Assembly: GCA_002029295.1 (NCBI GenBank)
Contig: MZGW01000005.1
Location: forward strand, 37,539-101,538
Origin: Alkalithermobacter paradoxus
Lineage (GTDB): Bacteria; Bacillota; Clostridia; Peptostreptococcales; Peptostreptococcaceae
Reading direction: 5' to 3'
DNA: 64,000 bases
The position numbers and the translations under genes were made by a program. This document shows positions 28,382-37,924 of the stretch, piece after piece (the first letter of the stretch is position 1; every line of letters starts with the position of its first letter). The notes beneath the pieces are model-generated. The model ran no database searches, was not told where the DNA came from, and worked only from the letters and a program-made list of their open reading frames with translations.

Positions 28382-29578
28382 CTATAATATTTCTTCTAAT
28401 AATTTATAGACATCTGTATCAAATCCTCCAGATATCACTATATTGTTTATTATTTTTAGTGCTTCATTCTTACTTAATCCATTTCTATATGGTCTATTTT
28501 CTGTCAGGCTTTGATATATATCGCAAATTGCTACAATCTGATCTTCTGTGCTTAATTCATCTCCTTTTAATCTTTCTGGATATCCATTTCCATTTAATCT
28601 TTCGTGATGGTTTCCAGCCCATCTAGCTATATCTTCCCTAAAGCTGCCTACTTGGGATAATATTAGTTTTGTGTAATATGGATGTATTTTTATTGTATTA
28701 AATTCTTCTTCTGTTAGGTTCGATGGTTTATTCAGTATTTCTTCAGGTACTGCAAGCTTTCCTATATCATGTAGATATCCTGATATTTTCATTTTTGTAC
28801 ATTTTTCTATTGAATATCCTAAATTTTTTGAAACTCTATAAAGCATATCCCCTAGCTCCTTTGAATGTGTGCCAGTATGCTTTATTTTTCCATCTATTAT
28901 AGCTGAAAAAACTTCCGCTATCTTAACAAGCTCATCTAATGTTATATTCTTTATACTTTCTTTTGGAACAAGATTCAGTATTTCATATTGCAAATTCACA
29001 GCTAAATCAAGCCAAAATTTATCTTGTTTCATTATATCTAATAAACAGTCTGCAACTTCAGGTCTAAATTGCTTATTTCTTCTTTCATTTATTATTTTGT
29101 TCATTCTTACTTTCTCTAGTTTGCTTATATTGTTGCTTACATGGTTTATATCAAAGAAGTCTGCTATGGATATTATCTGTGCTCCTAGGGGTATATCATC
29201 CTTTTGTAATTTATTAGGTCCTGACCCATCATAATTTTCATGATGGTATAATACGTAGTTGTTTATTTCTTCATTAAACGGTAAATTCTTTGCTATTTCG
29301 TATCCAATATCAGAGTGTGATTTTTTGTACTCCATACTTGAATGTATTTTTTCTATATCAATCTGTGCTGGCATATTGCAAATTCCTATATCGTGTAAAA
29401 AAGAAGCGTAAAATATATTTTCTTTTTCTTTATCAGTAAGATTTAGGTTCTTTGCTATGGCGTAAGCTATGTATGCAGTTCTCCTTGAATGTTCTAAACT
29501 CCTATTTCTTGATAAATCAACAGATAATGATAAAGCTGACAAAAGCTCATCCATTCTAACCTTTACTTTATTCTCCAT
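28382..29578 (-). CDS. Tandem HD / HD-GYP domain protein
   Basis: A 398-residue protein with two HD-type domains. The C-terminal one is a full HD-GYP: HDIGK at ~270, then HHERLNGNGYP at 324-334, the signature of c-di-GMP phosphodiesterases. The N-terminal one keeps LHDIGIC at ~61 and HHENYDGSGP at 112-121 but has lost the GYP motif, so it may be regulatory or have altered activity. There is no sensor or receiver domain. The start at 29578 has GGGGAGG 5 nt upstream. A cluster of DnaA boxes lies right upstream (29599-29680). Confidence 0.88.
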   Translation of the reverse strand: MENKVKVRMDELLSALSLSVDLSRNRSLEHSRRTAYIAYAIAKNLNLTDKEKENIFYASFLHDIGICNMPAQIDIEKIHSSMEYKKSHSDIGYEIAKNLPFNEEINNYVLYHHENYDGSGPNKLQKDDIPLGAQIISIADFFDINHVSNNISKLEKVRMNKIINERRNKQFRPEVADCLLDIMKQDKFWLDLAVNLQYEILNLVPKESIKNITLDELVKIAEVFSAIIDGKIKHTGTHSKELGDMLYRVSKNLGYSIEKCTKMKISGYLHDIGKLAVPEEILNKPSNLTEEEFNTIKIHPYYTKLILSQVGSFREDIARWAGNHHERLNGNGYPERLKGDELSTEDQIVAICDIYQSLTENRPYRNGLSKNEALKIINNIVISGGFDTDVYKLLEEIL

Positions 29579-29598
29579 ATAGGCCTCCCCTAAAGTAG

Positions 29599-29680
29599 TT
29601 ATCAACATTTACCTTGTGGATATTGTGGATATGTGTTTATGTTCATATCTACTTAATATTATACATCATATTTATCCACA
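29599..29680. promoter_or_regulatory. Cluster of DnaA boxes upstream of the HD-GYP gene
   Basis: Four DnaA-box-like 9-mers in 82 bp: TTATCAACA (29599-29607), TGTGGATAT twice back to back (29615-29623 and 29624-29632, minus orientation, one mismatch each), and the perfect consensus TTATCCACA (29672-29680). It covers the likely promoter of the HD-GYP gene, about 23 kb from oriC. Confidence 0.65.
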
Positions 29681-29681
29681 T

Positions 29682-29718
29682 AAAAAAATAAAACTCCGAA
29701 ACGGAGTTTTATTTTTTT
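29682..29718 (-). terminator. Terminator after the ferritin-like gene
   Basis: A perfect 17-bp stem (29682-29698 with 29702-29718) with a 3-nt loop, GC core CTCCG/CGGAG and long A/T runs. It overlaps the stop codon at 29717-29719 and ends the rpsF-to-dnaB operon. Confidence 0.88.
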
Positions 29719-30205
29719 ATAAATTTTTGTATAATTCCATAAGCTTACTTAAATGTTCACTTTCTTCTTGTATCAACTTTTTAAGATATTCCTTAGTAGT
29801 TTCAAATTTTGAAACCTCATAAATTTTTGTGTAGAAAAGCATTGCATCTTTTTCTGCTTGTATTCCTATTAAAAGTGCATCTTTTGTATCTACAACTTCT
29901 ATAAGCCTAGAGTTTGTTATTCCATTAGTGTTAAATACAGCAGTATCACTTAAAGCCCTTAGATATGCACTAGTAGCTTCATCAAATATATATTCATCAT
30001 CTTTTACTGATGCTTCTCTTGCCTCTTTATACATATTTGAGAATAGCTCTGCATGCATCTTTTCTTCATCTGCAAGCATTTTGAATATTTCTTTTAGTTG
30101 TGGATTATTCTCTCTTTTCATAGCTTCTGTATAAAATCTTAATCCTTCTTCTTCTATACCTTGAGCTATTTTTAGAACTTCTAATTCATTTAGATTATTA
30201 ATCAT
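29717..30205 (-). CDS. Ferritin-like/rubrerythrin-family protein
   Basis: A 162-residue four-helix-bundle protein. Di-iron-type motifs are visible: EEEGLRFY near 18 and DEEKMHAE near 46 in the first half, then AEKDAMLFY near 117 and EESEHLSKL near 147 in the second. No C-terminal rubredoxin CxxC domain is present, so it is the erythrin type. These proteins usually reduce peroxide or store iron in anaerobes. It follows dnaB by 25 bp and closes that operon. Confidence 0.85.
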   Translation of the reverse strand: MINNLNELEVLKIAQGIEEEGLRFYTEAMKRENNPQLKEIFKMLADEEKMHAELFSNMYKEAREASVKDDEYIFDEATSAYLRALSDTAVFNTNGITNSRLIEVVDTKDALLIGIQAEKDAMLFYTKIYEVSKFETTKEYLKKLIQEESEHLSKLMELYKNL

Positions 30206-30230
30206 CTATATCCCTCTCCTCTTTGAAATA

Positions 30231-31562
30231 TTATTCTTTTATTCTTGCTAGGTCGTGAAACTTCTGGAACTCTCCAAACCAAGTAAGTTCTACTGTTCCT
30301 GTTTCTCCATGACGATGCTTTGCTATTATAACTTCACCTATGTTTTTCTTTTCTGAATCTGGATGATAATATTCATCTCTATATAAAAACATAACTATAT
30401 CAGCATCCTGTTCTATCGCTCCCGACTCTCTAAGGTCAGATAATATAGGCCTATGATCTGATCTAAGCTCAGGTGCACGTGATAGCTGAGATAAAGCTAT
30501 TACAGGACAATCTAATTCCTTTGCAAGTATCTTTAGGGATCTAGATATTTTTGATATTTCTTGTTGTCTACTTTCTGATTTATTATCTCCTTCCATAAGT
30601 TGTAGATAATCTATCATTACAAGATCTAGTCCTTTTTCTATTTTTAGCTTTCTACACTTTGATCTAACTTCTGTTATTGTTATACCAGGAGTATCATCTA
30701 TATATACATTTAATTTAGATAGAACTCCCATAGCTTCTATAAGCTTTGGCCACTCTTTTTCACTTAGATTTCCATTCTTTAGTTTGCTAAGTTCTACATG
30801 TGATTGAGCAGAAAGGACACGCTGTATAAGCTGTTCTTTAGACATCTCTAAACTAAAAATTGCAACAGAAGCATTAGCCCTTAATGCTGCATTTTGGGCT
30901 ATATTAAGAGCAAATGCCGTCTTACCCATAGCAGGACGAGCTGCTATAAGTATTAAGTCTGTTCTTTGAAGCCCATTAGTTTTTCTATCTAAATCAGTAA
31001 GTCCAGTTGTAATTCCTGTTATACTTCCTTTATTTCTTGATATTTCTTCTAACATATCATATGTGTTCATAAGAACTTCATTGATGGGTTTAAAGTTATC
31101 GCTAGTTTTTTCCTGAGATATATTGAATATAGATTTTTCAGCTTGTTCTAGTATATTTTCAACATTTTCACTTCCACTATATCCAAGTTCTAAAATATCA
31201 TGAGATGATTTAATAAGTTTTCTTAATATAGATTTTTCTTTTACTATATCTGCATAATACTTAACATTAGAACTTGTAGGAACTGCAGTAGATAAGCTAG
31301 TTAAATAAGCTATTCCACCAACTATATCTAGTGTGTTTCTTTTTTTTAACTCCTCTGTTAGAGTTATTAAGTCTATAGGCTCACTTTTACTATACAAACT
31401 CATTATAGATTCATATATCTCTTTATGTGCATCTTTATAAAAATCTTCTGCAGTTATTATTTCAGATACTACTATTATTGCATCTTTGTCTAAAAGTATT
31501 GCTCCTAGCACTGACTGTTCTGCATCTACACTATGCGGGGGAATTCTTCCCTTATCCTCCAC
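30231..31562 (-). CDS. dnaB: Replicative DNA helicase DnaB
   Basis: A 443-residue hexameric helicase that drives the replication fork (called DnaC in Bacillus). The N-terminal domain (SVDAEQSVLGAILLD) precedes the RecA-like motor with Walker A AARPAMGKTAFALN near 205 and Walker B VMIDYLQLM near 310. No intein is seen. The start is GTG at 31562 with a GGGGGTG site upstream. The order rplI-dnaB is conserved in Firmicutes. Confidence 0.97.
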   Translation of the reverse strand: MEDKGRIPPHSVDAEQSVLGAILLDKDAIIVVSEIITAEDFYKDAHKEIYESIMSLYSKSEPIDLITLTEELKKRNTLDIVGGIAYLTSLSTAVPTSSNVKYYADIVKEKSILRKLIKSSHDILELGYSGSENVENILEQAEKSIFNISQEKTSDNFKPINEVLMNTYDMLEEISRNKGSITGITTGLTDLDRKTNGLQRTDLILIAARPAMGKTAFALNIAQNAALRANASVAIFSLEMSKEQLIQRVLSAQSHVELSKLKNGNLSEKEWPKLIEAMGVLSKLNVYIDDTPGITITEVRSKCRKLKIEKGLDLVMIDYLQLMEGDNKSESRQQEISKISRSLKILAKELDCPVIALSQLSRAPELRSDHRPILSDLRESGAIEQDADIVMFLYRDEYYHPDSEKKNIGEVIIAKHRHGETGTVELTWFGEFQKFHDLARIKE

Positions 31563-31581
31563 TTTTACACCCCCTAAAAAC

Positions 31582-32031
31582 TTACTCCTTCTCTTTAACT
31601 TCTACTTTCACTTTTGTTACTACTTTAGGATGTATCTTAATTTCAACATACATGCTTCCTAATGACTTTATAGGATCATTTAGTAATATTTTTCTCTTGT
31701 CAACGCTTATGTTATGCTTTTTCTTTAGATTATCTGCTATATCTTTAGAAGTTATAGATCCAAATAATCTTCCACCTTCTCCTGCTTTAGAGTAAAGAGT
31801 TACAACAAGCTTCTCCATTAGTACTCCTAACTCTTTAGCTTCTTGAAATTCTCTATCTTCTCTTATCTTCTCTGCTTTTACTTGTTCATTCAAAACTTTT
31901 AAGTTAGAATCAGTAGCTTCTTTCACAAGACCTTTCGGTATAAGATAGTTTCTTGCATATCCATCACTTACATTAACAACTTGACCTTTCTTTCCTGTTC
32001 CTTTTATATCTTGTAACAAAATAACTTTCAT
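31582..32031 (-). CDS. rplI: 50S ribosomal protein L9
   Basis: A 149-residue L9 with the N-terminal rRNA-binding domain ([33 protein letters not shown]), a long central helix and the C-terminal domain. It starts 2 bp after gdpP, so translation is probably coupled. Confidence 0.98.
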   Translation of the reverse strand: MKVILLQDIKGTGKKGQVVNVSDGYARNYLIPKGLVKEATDSNLKVLNEQVKAEKIREDREFQEAKELGVLMEKLVVTLYSKAGEGGRLFGSITSKDIADNLKKKHNISVDKRKILLNDPIKSLGSMYVEIKIHPKVVTKVKVEVKEKE

Positions 32032-32033
32032 AC

Positions 32034-34031
32034 CTAGTCTTCCTCCTTTAAGTATTCCATTATAATTTCTTCTACTCTTTCTAGGGCTTCTTCAATCGAA
32101 ATATCCGTTAGCTGTGCCCCGGCTACATCTATATGTCCCCCTCCACCTAACTTCTCCATAATTACATGTACATTTATATCTCCTAGAGATCTTCCACTTA
32201 CAAATATCCTATTATCATCTGATTTCCCAAGCACAAAAGATGCTTTAACACCTTTGATATTCAAAAGCTCATCTGCGCCTTGAGCAATAACTAATGGAGA
32301 GCTTAAAGTCATATCAGAACATATTGATATAGCTATTTTGTTATCTATTATCTTTGCATTTTTTATTATTTCAGCTTTTCCTATAAACTCATCTAAATCA
32401 CCTTGGAATAGCTTCTTTACAGAAACTGTATCTGCCCCTAACTTTCTAAGAATAGCTGCAGCTTCAAAAGTTCTAACTCCAGTTTTAAAGGTAAAATTCT
32501 TAGTATCAAGGGTTATTCCACTTAGTAATGCTTCTGCTCCAATTTGATCTATGCTAGCTTTTTCATCTATGTATTGTAGCAATTCTGTTACCATTTCACA
32601 AGTAGATGATGCATATGTTTCATGATACATAAGTACAGCATTATCTATAAAATCTATTCCCCTTCTATGGTGATCTATAACAACTATTTTTTCAGATACC
32701 TTTAGTATTTCTTCACATTCTGTAAAATTTGGTCTATGAGTATCAACCACTATAACTAGTGTATTCTTGTCGCAATATCTTATAGCTTCTTCTCTTGAAA
32801 TGAATGACTCTTTGTAGTTTTCAAATTGATTTAATCTATCCATCAACGAATCTATAGACGAATTAGAAGATTGCATAATTATGCTAGATTCTTTATTTAA
32901 AGACTTACATATATTATAAATCCCAACAGCAGCTCCTAAAGCATCTAAGTCAGGATACTTATGTCCCATTATGAATATCTGTGATGAGTCTAATATAAGA
33001 TCCTTAAGTGCGTGTGAAATTATTCTTGCTTTAACCTTTGTTTTTTTCTCTACAGCTTTTGACTTTCCACCGTAGAATATAGACTTATCTTTTCTTTTTA
33101 TTACAGCTTGATCTCCACCTCTTCCTAATGCTAGGTCTAGTGCCCCACTTGCATATTTTAAGGTTTCGTTTAGATTCTCTCCCATAACTCCTACACCTAT
33201 ACTAAGTGTTATAGGTAGTGTATTTCCATAATCAATTTTTCTTATCTCATCTAATATAGAGAACTTATCTTTTTCTAAATTATTTAAGTCTGCATTGTTT
33301 ATTAATATAGTATACTTGTCCTTTGCATTTTTTCTGAATGCTCCCTTTAAATTAGATGCCCAAGAATTTAGTGTTCTTTCTATTTCAGCTGCAATTAAAG
33401 GCCTTTTATCTTCTTTTGCACTTTGTATAACTTCATCGTAGCTATCAACTTGAATTATAGCTACTACTGGTTTTTCGTCTTCATATTTTTTAAGTAAATT
33501 TACGTAATCAGTTTTGTCAAACCAATATACCATTATTAAGTATTTAACTTTTCCTTCTGATTCACTTTTTATAATGTTATATACTACATTATACTTTCTA
33601 TCATTAAATTCAACTTCTGTATATAATTCTTTATCTTCATTTAAAACTTTCCTTAGGTTTAAATCAGGTACTAAATCTTCAATATTTTTTTCTAATATAT
33701 CTCCCTTTTTGATCATATTAAGAAATTTATTGTTGTACCAGTTTACTCTACCATCAAATTCTAAAATGCAAAGAGGTATGGGAGTGTTTAAAATAACATT
33801 TTTGACAGCTTCATCTATGTCTAGTGATAAATTTTCTATGTATTTTGTCCACTCTTTACGTCTAATATCGGATACCTTCCAGTTATGGTATGTTAGATAA
33901 GAAAAAGCAATCAAACAAAGTATCCCTATATATAAATTATACGTAAGTAAAACTATACTAAGTATTGCTATTATCAGCATATACATATTAGTTTCTGGCA
34001 AATGAACTTTAAGTCCAAATTTATCTTTCAT
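32034..34031 (-). CDS. gdpP: c-di-AMP phosphodiesterase GdpP
   Basis: A 665-residue membrane enzyme that degrades cyclic di-AMP and so tunes osmotic and wall homeostasis. Two N-terminal helices (~16-50), a PAS domain (~78-170), a degenerate GGDEF domain (~185-315; GGDEF is replaced by RGGDQ), then DHH (GHKYPDLDA ~356, DTHRP ~430, IDHH ~453) and DHHA1 ([13 protein letters not shown] near the end). The start at 34031 is chosen because GGGGAGG lies just upstream; the ATG at 34046 overlaps that site. Confidence 0.95.
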   Translation of the reverse strand: MKDKFGLKVHLPETNMYMLIIAILSIVLLTYNLYIGILCLIAFSYLTYHNWKVSDIRRKEWTKYIENLSLDIDEAVKNVILNTPIPLCILEFDGRVNWYNNKFLNMIKKGDILEKNIEDLVPDLNLRKVLNEDKELYTEVEFNDRKYNVVYNIIKSESEGKVKYLIMVYWFDKTDYVNLLKKYEDEKPVVAIIQVDSYDEVIQSAKEDKRPLIAAEIERTLNSWASNLKGAFRKNAKDKYTILINNADLNNLEKDKFSILDEIRKIDYGNTLPITLSIGVGVMGENLNETLKYASGALDLALGRGGDQAVIKRKDKSIFYGGKSKAVEKKTKVKARIISHALKDLILDSSQIFIMGHKYPDLDALGAAVGIYNICKSLNKESSIIMQSSNSSIDSLMDRLNQFENYKESFISREEAIRYCDKNTLVIVVDTHRPNFTECEEILKVSEKIVVIDHHRRGIDFIDNAVLMYHETYASSTCEMVTELLQYIDEKASIDQIGAEALLSGITLDTKNFTFKTGVRTFEAAAILRKLGADTVSVKKLFQGDLDEFIGKAEIIKNAKIIDNKIAISICSDMTLSSPLVIAQGADELLNIKGVKASFVLGKSDDNRIFVSGRSLGDINVHVIMEKLGGGGHIDVAGAQLTDISIEEALERVEEIIMEYLKEED

Positions 34032-34045
34032 AAGGGGCCTCCCCA

Positions 34046-34987
34046 TTATCTTCTAATCTTTCTAAAATTAAGTATAGAATCTAAAAGGCCTATTAAAGAA
34101 ATCATATTAAGAATCATAGGTCCTATAAGTATACCTAAAATTATAAGTAGATTTTTGAATGCTCTTTTAGTCTTTACTTTATCAATAAAATAGCTAAATA
34201 CAGCTATTCCTTGAAGCAAAAACAGAAAAAAGAATATTATTGTTATATTTGTTACTAAAGTTTGATAATATATCCATTTTAGATTTCTAGAGATTATAGT
34301 CAGCAAAAATATAATACTAATTCCAAGTGATACATTACCTGGAAGAGTGAATTCTTTTAATGTAGGAAGTTCTCTATTAAATGATTTTATTTTTTTGAGC
34401 ACAAAAATAGATAGATAGTAATTAATGAAAGACATAATTATAGATGAAATTGCTATCATTGAAGGTATTACTGTAGATATAAATTCTACTATATCTATAT
34501 TGCTTATCTGATTTTCTAAGTTCAGATCCTCTAACATCTTGTTTTGAATTTCAGATGCTTCTTTTATCATCTCTATAGTGCTTTCTATAAGATCTACTCC
34601 AAACAAAACAGATGCTGCCCTTGTGTATATAATAGTTACTACTATAGATACTATAAATCCAAGTGATATAGCATAAAAGGGTTTTTCACTTTTATAAAGT
34701 CCATATCCAATAGCCACACCCGGCAAGAAAAATATAAGACCTAAAGTGAGTGAATATATTGGGTCTACAATTAATGAGATTATAAAAGATGATATTACTA
34801 CTGATAAAATTCCATACTTAACTCCATTTCTAAATGTAATTACCACATATACTAAACCTGTTAAGGATGTTAGTAAATTTAAAACAGGGAGATATGTACA
34901 CATTAATGCAAATACAATCCCTATAACTGATACAATAGCTGATTCAGTTAATCTTTGTCTGTTAGTTTTATCTGTCAAAAAAATCAC
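34046..34987 (-). CDS. DUF2232 (YybS-like) membrane protein
   Basis: A ~313-residue protein with seven or eight membrane helices, resembling DUF2232/YybS, which usually lies next to gdpP in Firmicutes. Its role is unknown; genomic partners suggest a link to c-di-AMP or ribosome/replication genes. The start is uncertain: GTG at 34987 overlaps the upstream stop as GTGA (coupled translation), while TTG at 34978 has GGGAG at better spacing. Both give nearly the same protein. Confidence 0.85.
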   Translation of the reverse strand: MIFLTDKTNRQRLTESAIVSVIGIVFALMCTYLPVLNLLTSLTGLVYVVITFRNGVKYGILSVVISSFIISLIVDPIYSLTLGLIFFLPGVAIGYGLYKSEKPFYAISLGFIVSIVVTIIYTRAASVLFGVDLIESTIEMIKEASEIQNKMLEDLNLENQISNIDIVEFISTVIPSMIAISSIIMSFINYYLSIFVLKKIKSFNRELPTLKEFTLPGNVSLGISIIFLLTIISRNLKWIYYQTLVTNITIIFFFLFLLQGIAVFSYFIDKVKTKRAFKNLLIILGILIGPMILNMISLIGLLDSILNFRKIRR

Positions 34988-35304
34988 TCCCTAGCCTTTA
35001 TATGCTCTTTTAAAGTGGTTAGATCGCCATACCACTTCTCTACCTTATGATCTTCTCTTATAGCCACTCTTATCTTCTCTTTTATTTTATTGTCTATATC
35101 GCTATATTTTAATCCTAATCTTTTAGATAGTAAGTATGTAACCATAATTATATTAGCAAGAACATCTTGAACTGTTTCATCTGTAGATCTAGCTCCCTTA
35201 AACATAAGGTCATACAAAGCTGACACACTACTTAATATTTCCGTTTTTAACCATTCTATTATTTTTATATTTCTCGTAACCTCAAGGCCTCTATCTATTT
35301 TCAA
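34984..35304 (-). CDS. MazG-like protein
   Basis: A 106-residue all-helical protein of the MazG-like family often found after rpsR in clostridia. The motif DETVQDVLANIIMVTYLLSK resembles the metal-binding helices of NTP pyrophosphohydrolases, but it is short and activity is unproven. The start is TTG at 35304, with GGGAGGGGG directly upstream; an upstream ATG at 35349 would overlap the terminator region. Its TGA overlaps the next gene's GTG. Confidence 0.78.
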   Translation of the reverse strand: MKIDRGLEVTRNIKIIEWLKTEILSSVSALYDLMFKGARSTDETVQDVLANIIMVTYLLSKRLGLKYSDIDNKIKEKIRVAIREDHKVEKWYGDLTTLKEHIKARE

Positions 35305-35360
35305 GATTTCCCCCTCCCTTAATATATCATTATACCATATAAAAAACATAAAAGATAAGA

Positions 35361-35384
35361 AAAAAAACGAGCCTAAAGGCTCGT
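35361..35384 (-). terminator. Terminator or attenuator after rpsR
   Basis: ACGAGCCT/AGGCTCGT stem followed by an eight-T run on the minus strand. It separates rpsF-ssb-rpsR from the genes behind; some read-through is likely since no clear new promoter was found. Confidence 0.85.
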
Positions 35385-35391
35385 CTTCTTT

Positions 35392-35622
35392 TTACTCAAC
35401 TGTATATGGAAGTAACGCTATGTTTCTAGCTCTCTTTATAGCAGTTGTTATATCTCTTTGATGTTTAGCACATACTCCAGAGATTCTTCTAGGTAATATT
35501 TTACCTCTTTCAGTTACATATTTTTTTAATCTATTTGTATCTTTGTAATCTATACGAATGTTTTTATCAGCACAGAAAGTACAAACTTTTTTTCTACGAC
35601 GTCTTTTTTTGTTTATCATCAT
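35392..35622 (-). CDS. rpsR: 30S ribosomal protein S18
   Basis: A 76-residue S18 with a basic N-terminus ([14 protein letters not shown]) and the conserved [24 protein letters not shown] pair plus GVCAKH suggests the zinc-binding C+ form. Two in-line ATGs exist; the second (35619) is 7 nt from GGAGGG and may be the real start. Confidence 0.97.
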   Translation of the reverse strand: MMINKKRRRRKKVCTFCADKNIRIDYKDTNRLKKYVTERGKILPRRISGVCAKHQRDITTAIKRARNIALLPYTVE

Positions 35623-35637
35623 TTTCCCTCCTTCACT

Positions 35638-36066
35638 TTAGAATGGAACATCATCATCGTCTAAAGCTTGGAAACCATTAGGATCTATTCCTGCAGGTTC
35701 AAAGCTTGTTTCGAAACCGTCTATTTTATTTGAATTATTCGATCTATTTTTAGTATCTAGGAATTGAACTCTGCTAGCTCTTATCTTTGTGGCAGTTCTT
35801 TTTTCTCCATTTTGAGTTTCATAACTGTCTACTCTTATAGAACCTTGAATTCCTACTAAGCTTCCTTTTGAAAGGTAGTTAGCACAGTTTTCTGCAGGCT
35901 TATTCCATACTTCAATATTTAAAAAGTCAGCTTCTCTTTTTCCTTCTTTGTTAGCAAACTCTCTATCAACCGCTATAGAAAAGGTGGCAACTGCTGTTCC
36001 TGATCCTGGGATGTATCTAAGCTCTGGGTCTTTTGTTAACCTTCCCACCAAAACAACGTTATTCAT
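35638..36066 (-). CDS. ssb: Single-stranded DNA-binding protein
   Basis: A 142-residue SSB with the OB fold (MNNVVLVGRLTKDPELRYIP, ADFLNIEVWNKPAENCANYL), a short flexible linker and the acidic protein-interaction tip DDDVPF. It lies between rpsF and rpsR as in most Firmicutes. Confidence 0.98.
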   Translation of the reverse strand: MNNVVLVGRLTKDPELRYIPGSGTAVATFSIAVDREFANKEGKREADFLNIEVWNKPAENCANYLSKGSLVGIQGSIRVDSYETQNGEKRTATKIRASRVQFLDTKNRSNNSNKIDGFETSFEPAGIDPNGFQALDDDDVPF

Positions 36067-36084
36067 TTTAGCACCACCTTAATA

Positions 36085-36369
36085 TTATTCTTCTATATTA
36101 ACGATCATATGTCTTATTACATCTTCAGAAATCTTTAAGTTTCTATCGATTTCTTTTGGTTGCTCTACGTCAGATGTAAAGTTTACTAATACATAGTATC
36201 CTTCAGTTAACTTAGCGATTGGGTAAGCTAATTTTCTTGTTCCCCACTCGTCTACTTTATCAACTTGTCCATTTACTGCTACTATGCTTTTAACCTTTTC
36301 TAATACAGAGTTTCTTTTTTCTTCTTCTGTATTTGGCTTTAATACGTAAACTAGTTCATATTTTCTCAT
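36085..36369 (-). CDS. rpsF: 30S ribosomal protein S6
   Basis: A 94-residue S6 (MRKYELVYVLKPNTEEEKRN, WGTRKLAYPIAKLTEGYYVL). The start at 36369 has GGAGGTG 6 nt upstream; a GTG at 36378 lies within that site and is rejected. First gene of the rpsF-ssb-rpsR operon. Confidence 0.97.
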   Translation of the reverse strand: MRKYELVYVLKPNTEEEKRNSVLEKVKSIVAVNGQVDKVDEWGTRKLAYPIAKLTEGYYVLVNFTSDVEQPKEIDRNLKISEDVIRHMIVNIEE

Positions 36370-36377
36370 TATATTCA

Positions 36378-36440
36378 CCTCCCTTTGGACTTAAACGGCC
36401 CTATATTTATAGGGCAGAGAAATGAGATTAATCTCATACC
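36378..36440 (-). promoter_or_regulatory. Structured 5' leader of rpsF (possible S6:S18 autoregulatory RNA)
   Basis: Between the promoter and the ribosome site two hairpins follow each other: ATGAGATTAATCTCAT and GCCCTATAAATATAGGGC, the latter followed by CGTTTAAGTCC. Bacterial rpsF leaders are known to bind the S6:S18 complex through a hairpin with a CCG motif; here GGGCCG is present next to the second stem. The match is suggestive only. Confidence 0.45.
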
Positions 36441-36445
36441 TATAT

Positions 36446-36474
36446 ATATTATCACTTTGATGCTCAAAAATCAA
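36446..36474 (-). promoter_or_regulatory. Promoter of rpsF-ssb-rpsR
   Basis: On the minus strand TTGATT (36469-36474) and TAATAT (36446-36451) with a 17-bp spacer, about 70 nt before the rpsF start. The gap 36475-36591 shows no further gene. Confidence 0.6.
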
Positions 36475-36591
36475 ATGATTTTTATGAGAAAAATTTTGAT
36501 AAATTATGTATATTAAATGGTACAAATGGCAATTATATAGTTAGATAGCCCCCACAACTTAATATTTTTCATCCCAATCTCCCCCTTATAG

Positions 36592-36630
36592 TAAAAAAAT
36601 AAGAGTAGCTAAGCTACTCTTATTTTTTTA
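36592..36630 (-). terminator. Terminator of the aminotransferase gene
   Basis: AAATAAGAGTAGCT and AGCTACTCTTATTT pair around one base, with seven-base A and T runs at the base. Confidence 0.85.
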
Positions 36631-36632
36631 TC

Positions 36633-37817
36633 TTAAACAAACTCTCTTAAAACTTTTCCTAATCTCTTAACACCTTCAACTATTTTGTCTTCAGGCATAT
36701 TAGAGTAATTTAATCTAAATGTATTTTCTTTTCCACCATTAGGGAAGAATGATCCTCCTGGAACAAATGCTACATTGTTTTCTAAGCATTTTACAAGTAC
36801 ATCTCTAGCATTTATATTGCTTGGAAGCTCTACCCAAGTGAATAACCCGCCAACTGGGTAAGTGTACTTTAATCCTTCTGGGAATTCTTCTTTCATTGTG
36901 TTAAGCATTAAATCTCTACGTTTTCTGTATATGTCTTTTATTTTTTCTACATGAGCATCTAAATCATATATTTCCATGAATTTAGCAACTTCTCTTTGTG
37001 CGATTGAAGATGTTTGAAGGTCTGCACTTTGCTTTATCATTATATATTTTTCTAGTATTTCAGTTTCTGCAGCTACCCAGCCAACTCTAAGTCCTGGACA
37101 GAATGTCTTAGAGAATGTTCCAAGGAATACAACAAGACCTTTTTCATCCATTGATTTTAAAGAAGGTAATATATCTCCTTCAAATCTTAACTCCCCGTAA
37201 GGATTGTCTTCTATTACTGGAATTTCATGTTTTGATATGATTTCCATAAATTTTTTGCGTCTTTCAAAAGGCCACGTTCTTCCTGTAGGGTTTTGGAAGT
37301 CTGGAATTACATATATCATCTTAACATTTTCAGTAGTTTCTAATATTTTTTCAAGTTCTTCCATTATCATTCCATTTTCATCTGTAGGAACTTCTATAAA
37401 TTTAGGTCCGTACGCTTTAAATGCATTTAATGCTCCTAAATATGAAGGACTTTCACAAAGAACTACATCTCCTTCATTTAAGAATATCTTTCCTGAAAAA
37501 TCTAGTCCTTGCTGTGATCCACTTGTTATTAATATATTTGATTCATTTAAATTAGTCTGTAATTTAGTGTTCATTCTTTCAGCAATCATTTTTCTTAAAG
37601 GTATATATCCTTCTGTTGCTGCATATTGAAGCGCTTGTCTTCCGCCTTCTTCAAGAACTTTAACAGCTACTTCTTTCATTTCTTCAACTGGGAATAGCTC
37701 TGGAGCTGGAAGTCCTCCTGCAAATGATATTACTTCAGGCTTTTCTGTAAGCTTTAGAAGCTCACGAATTTCAGATGCTTTTAAACTTCCCATTCTGTTA
37801 GCAAACTTAATAGCCAA
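36633..37817 (-). CDS. PLP-dependent aminotransferase, class I/II
   Basis: A 394-residue fold-type I aminotransferase of the 2-aminoadipate/aromatic (LysN/MocR-like catalytic domain) group. The start FANRMGSLKASEIRELLKL, the FAGGLPAPELFP motif, DFQNPTGRTW and the Schiff-base lysine segment GTFSKTFCPGLRVGW are visible. The substrate cannot be decided. The start is TTG at 37817 with GGGGGTG 6 nt upstream; an earlier TTG (37832) precedes that site and is rejected. Confidence 0.87.
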   Translation of the reverse strand: MAIKFANRMGSLKASEIRELLKLTEKPEVISFAGGLPAPELFPVEEMKEVAVKVLEEGGRQALQYAATEGYIPLRKMIAERMNTKLQTNLNESNILITSGSQQGLDFSGKIFLNEGDVVLCESPSYLGALNAFKAYGPKFIEVPTDENGMIMEELEKILETTENVKMIYVIPDFQNPTGRTWPFERRKKFMEIISKHEIPVIEDNPYGELRFEGDILPSLKSMDEKGLVVFLGTFSKTFCPGLRVGWVAAETEILEKYIMIKQSADLQTSSIAQREVAKFMEIYDLDAHVEKIKDIYRKRRDLMLNTMKEEFPEGLKYTYPVGGLFTWVELPSNINARDVLVKCLENNVAFVPGGSFFPNGGKENTFRLNYSNMPEDKIVEGVKRLGKVLREFV

Positions 37818-37924
37818 AATAAACACCCCCAATAATTTTTTGTAAGGAAAACATTTTCACTTTTATATTATAACACTTTTGTCTATAGTTGCCTATAATA
37901 TTGTATTTTTATGTAATTTTCAGA

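Noticed and set aside
29616..29822. 68-residue open frame over the DnaA-box cluster
   Set aside because: It runs through DnaA boxes and the terminator of the ferritin-like gene and has no ribosome site.
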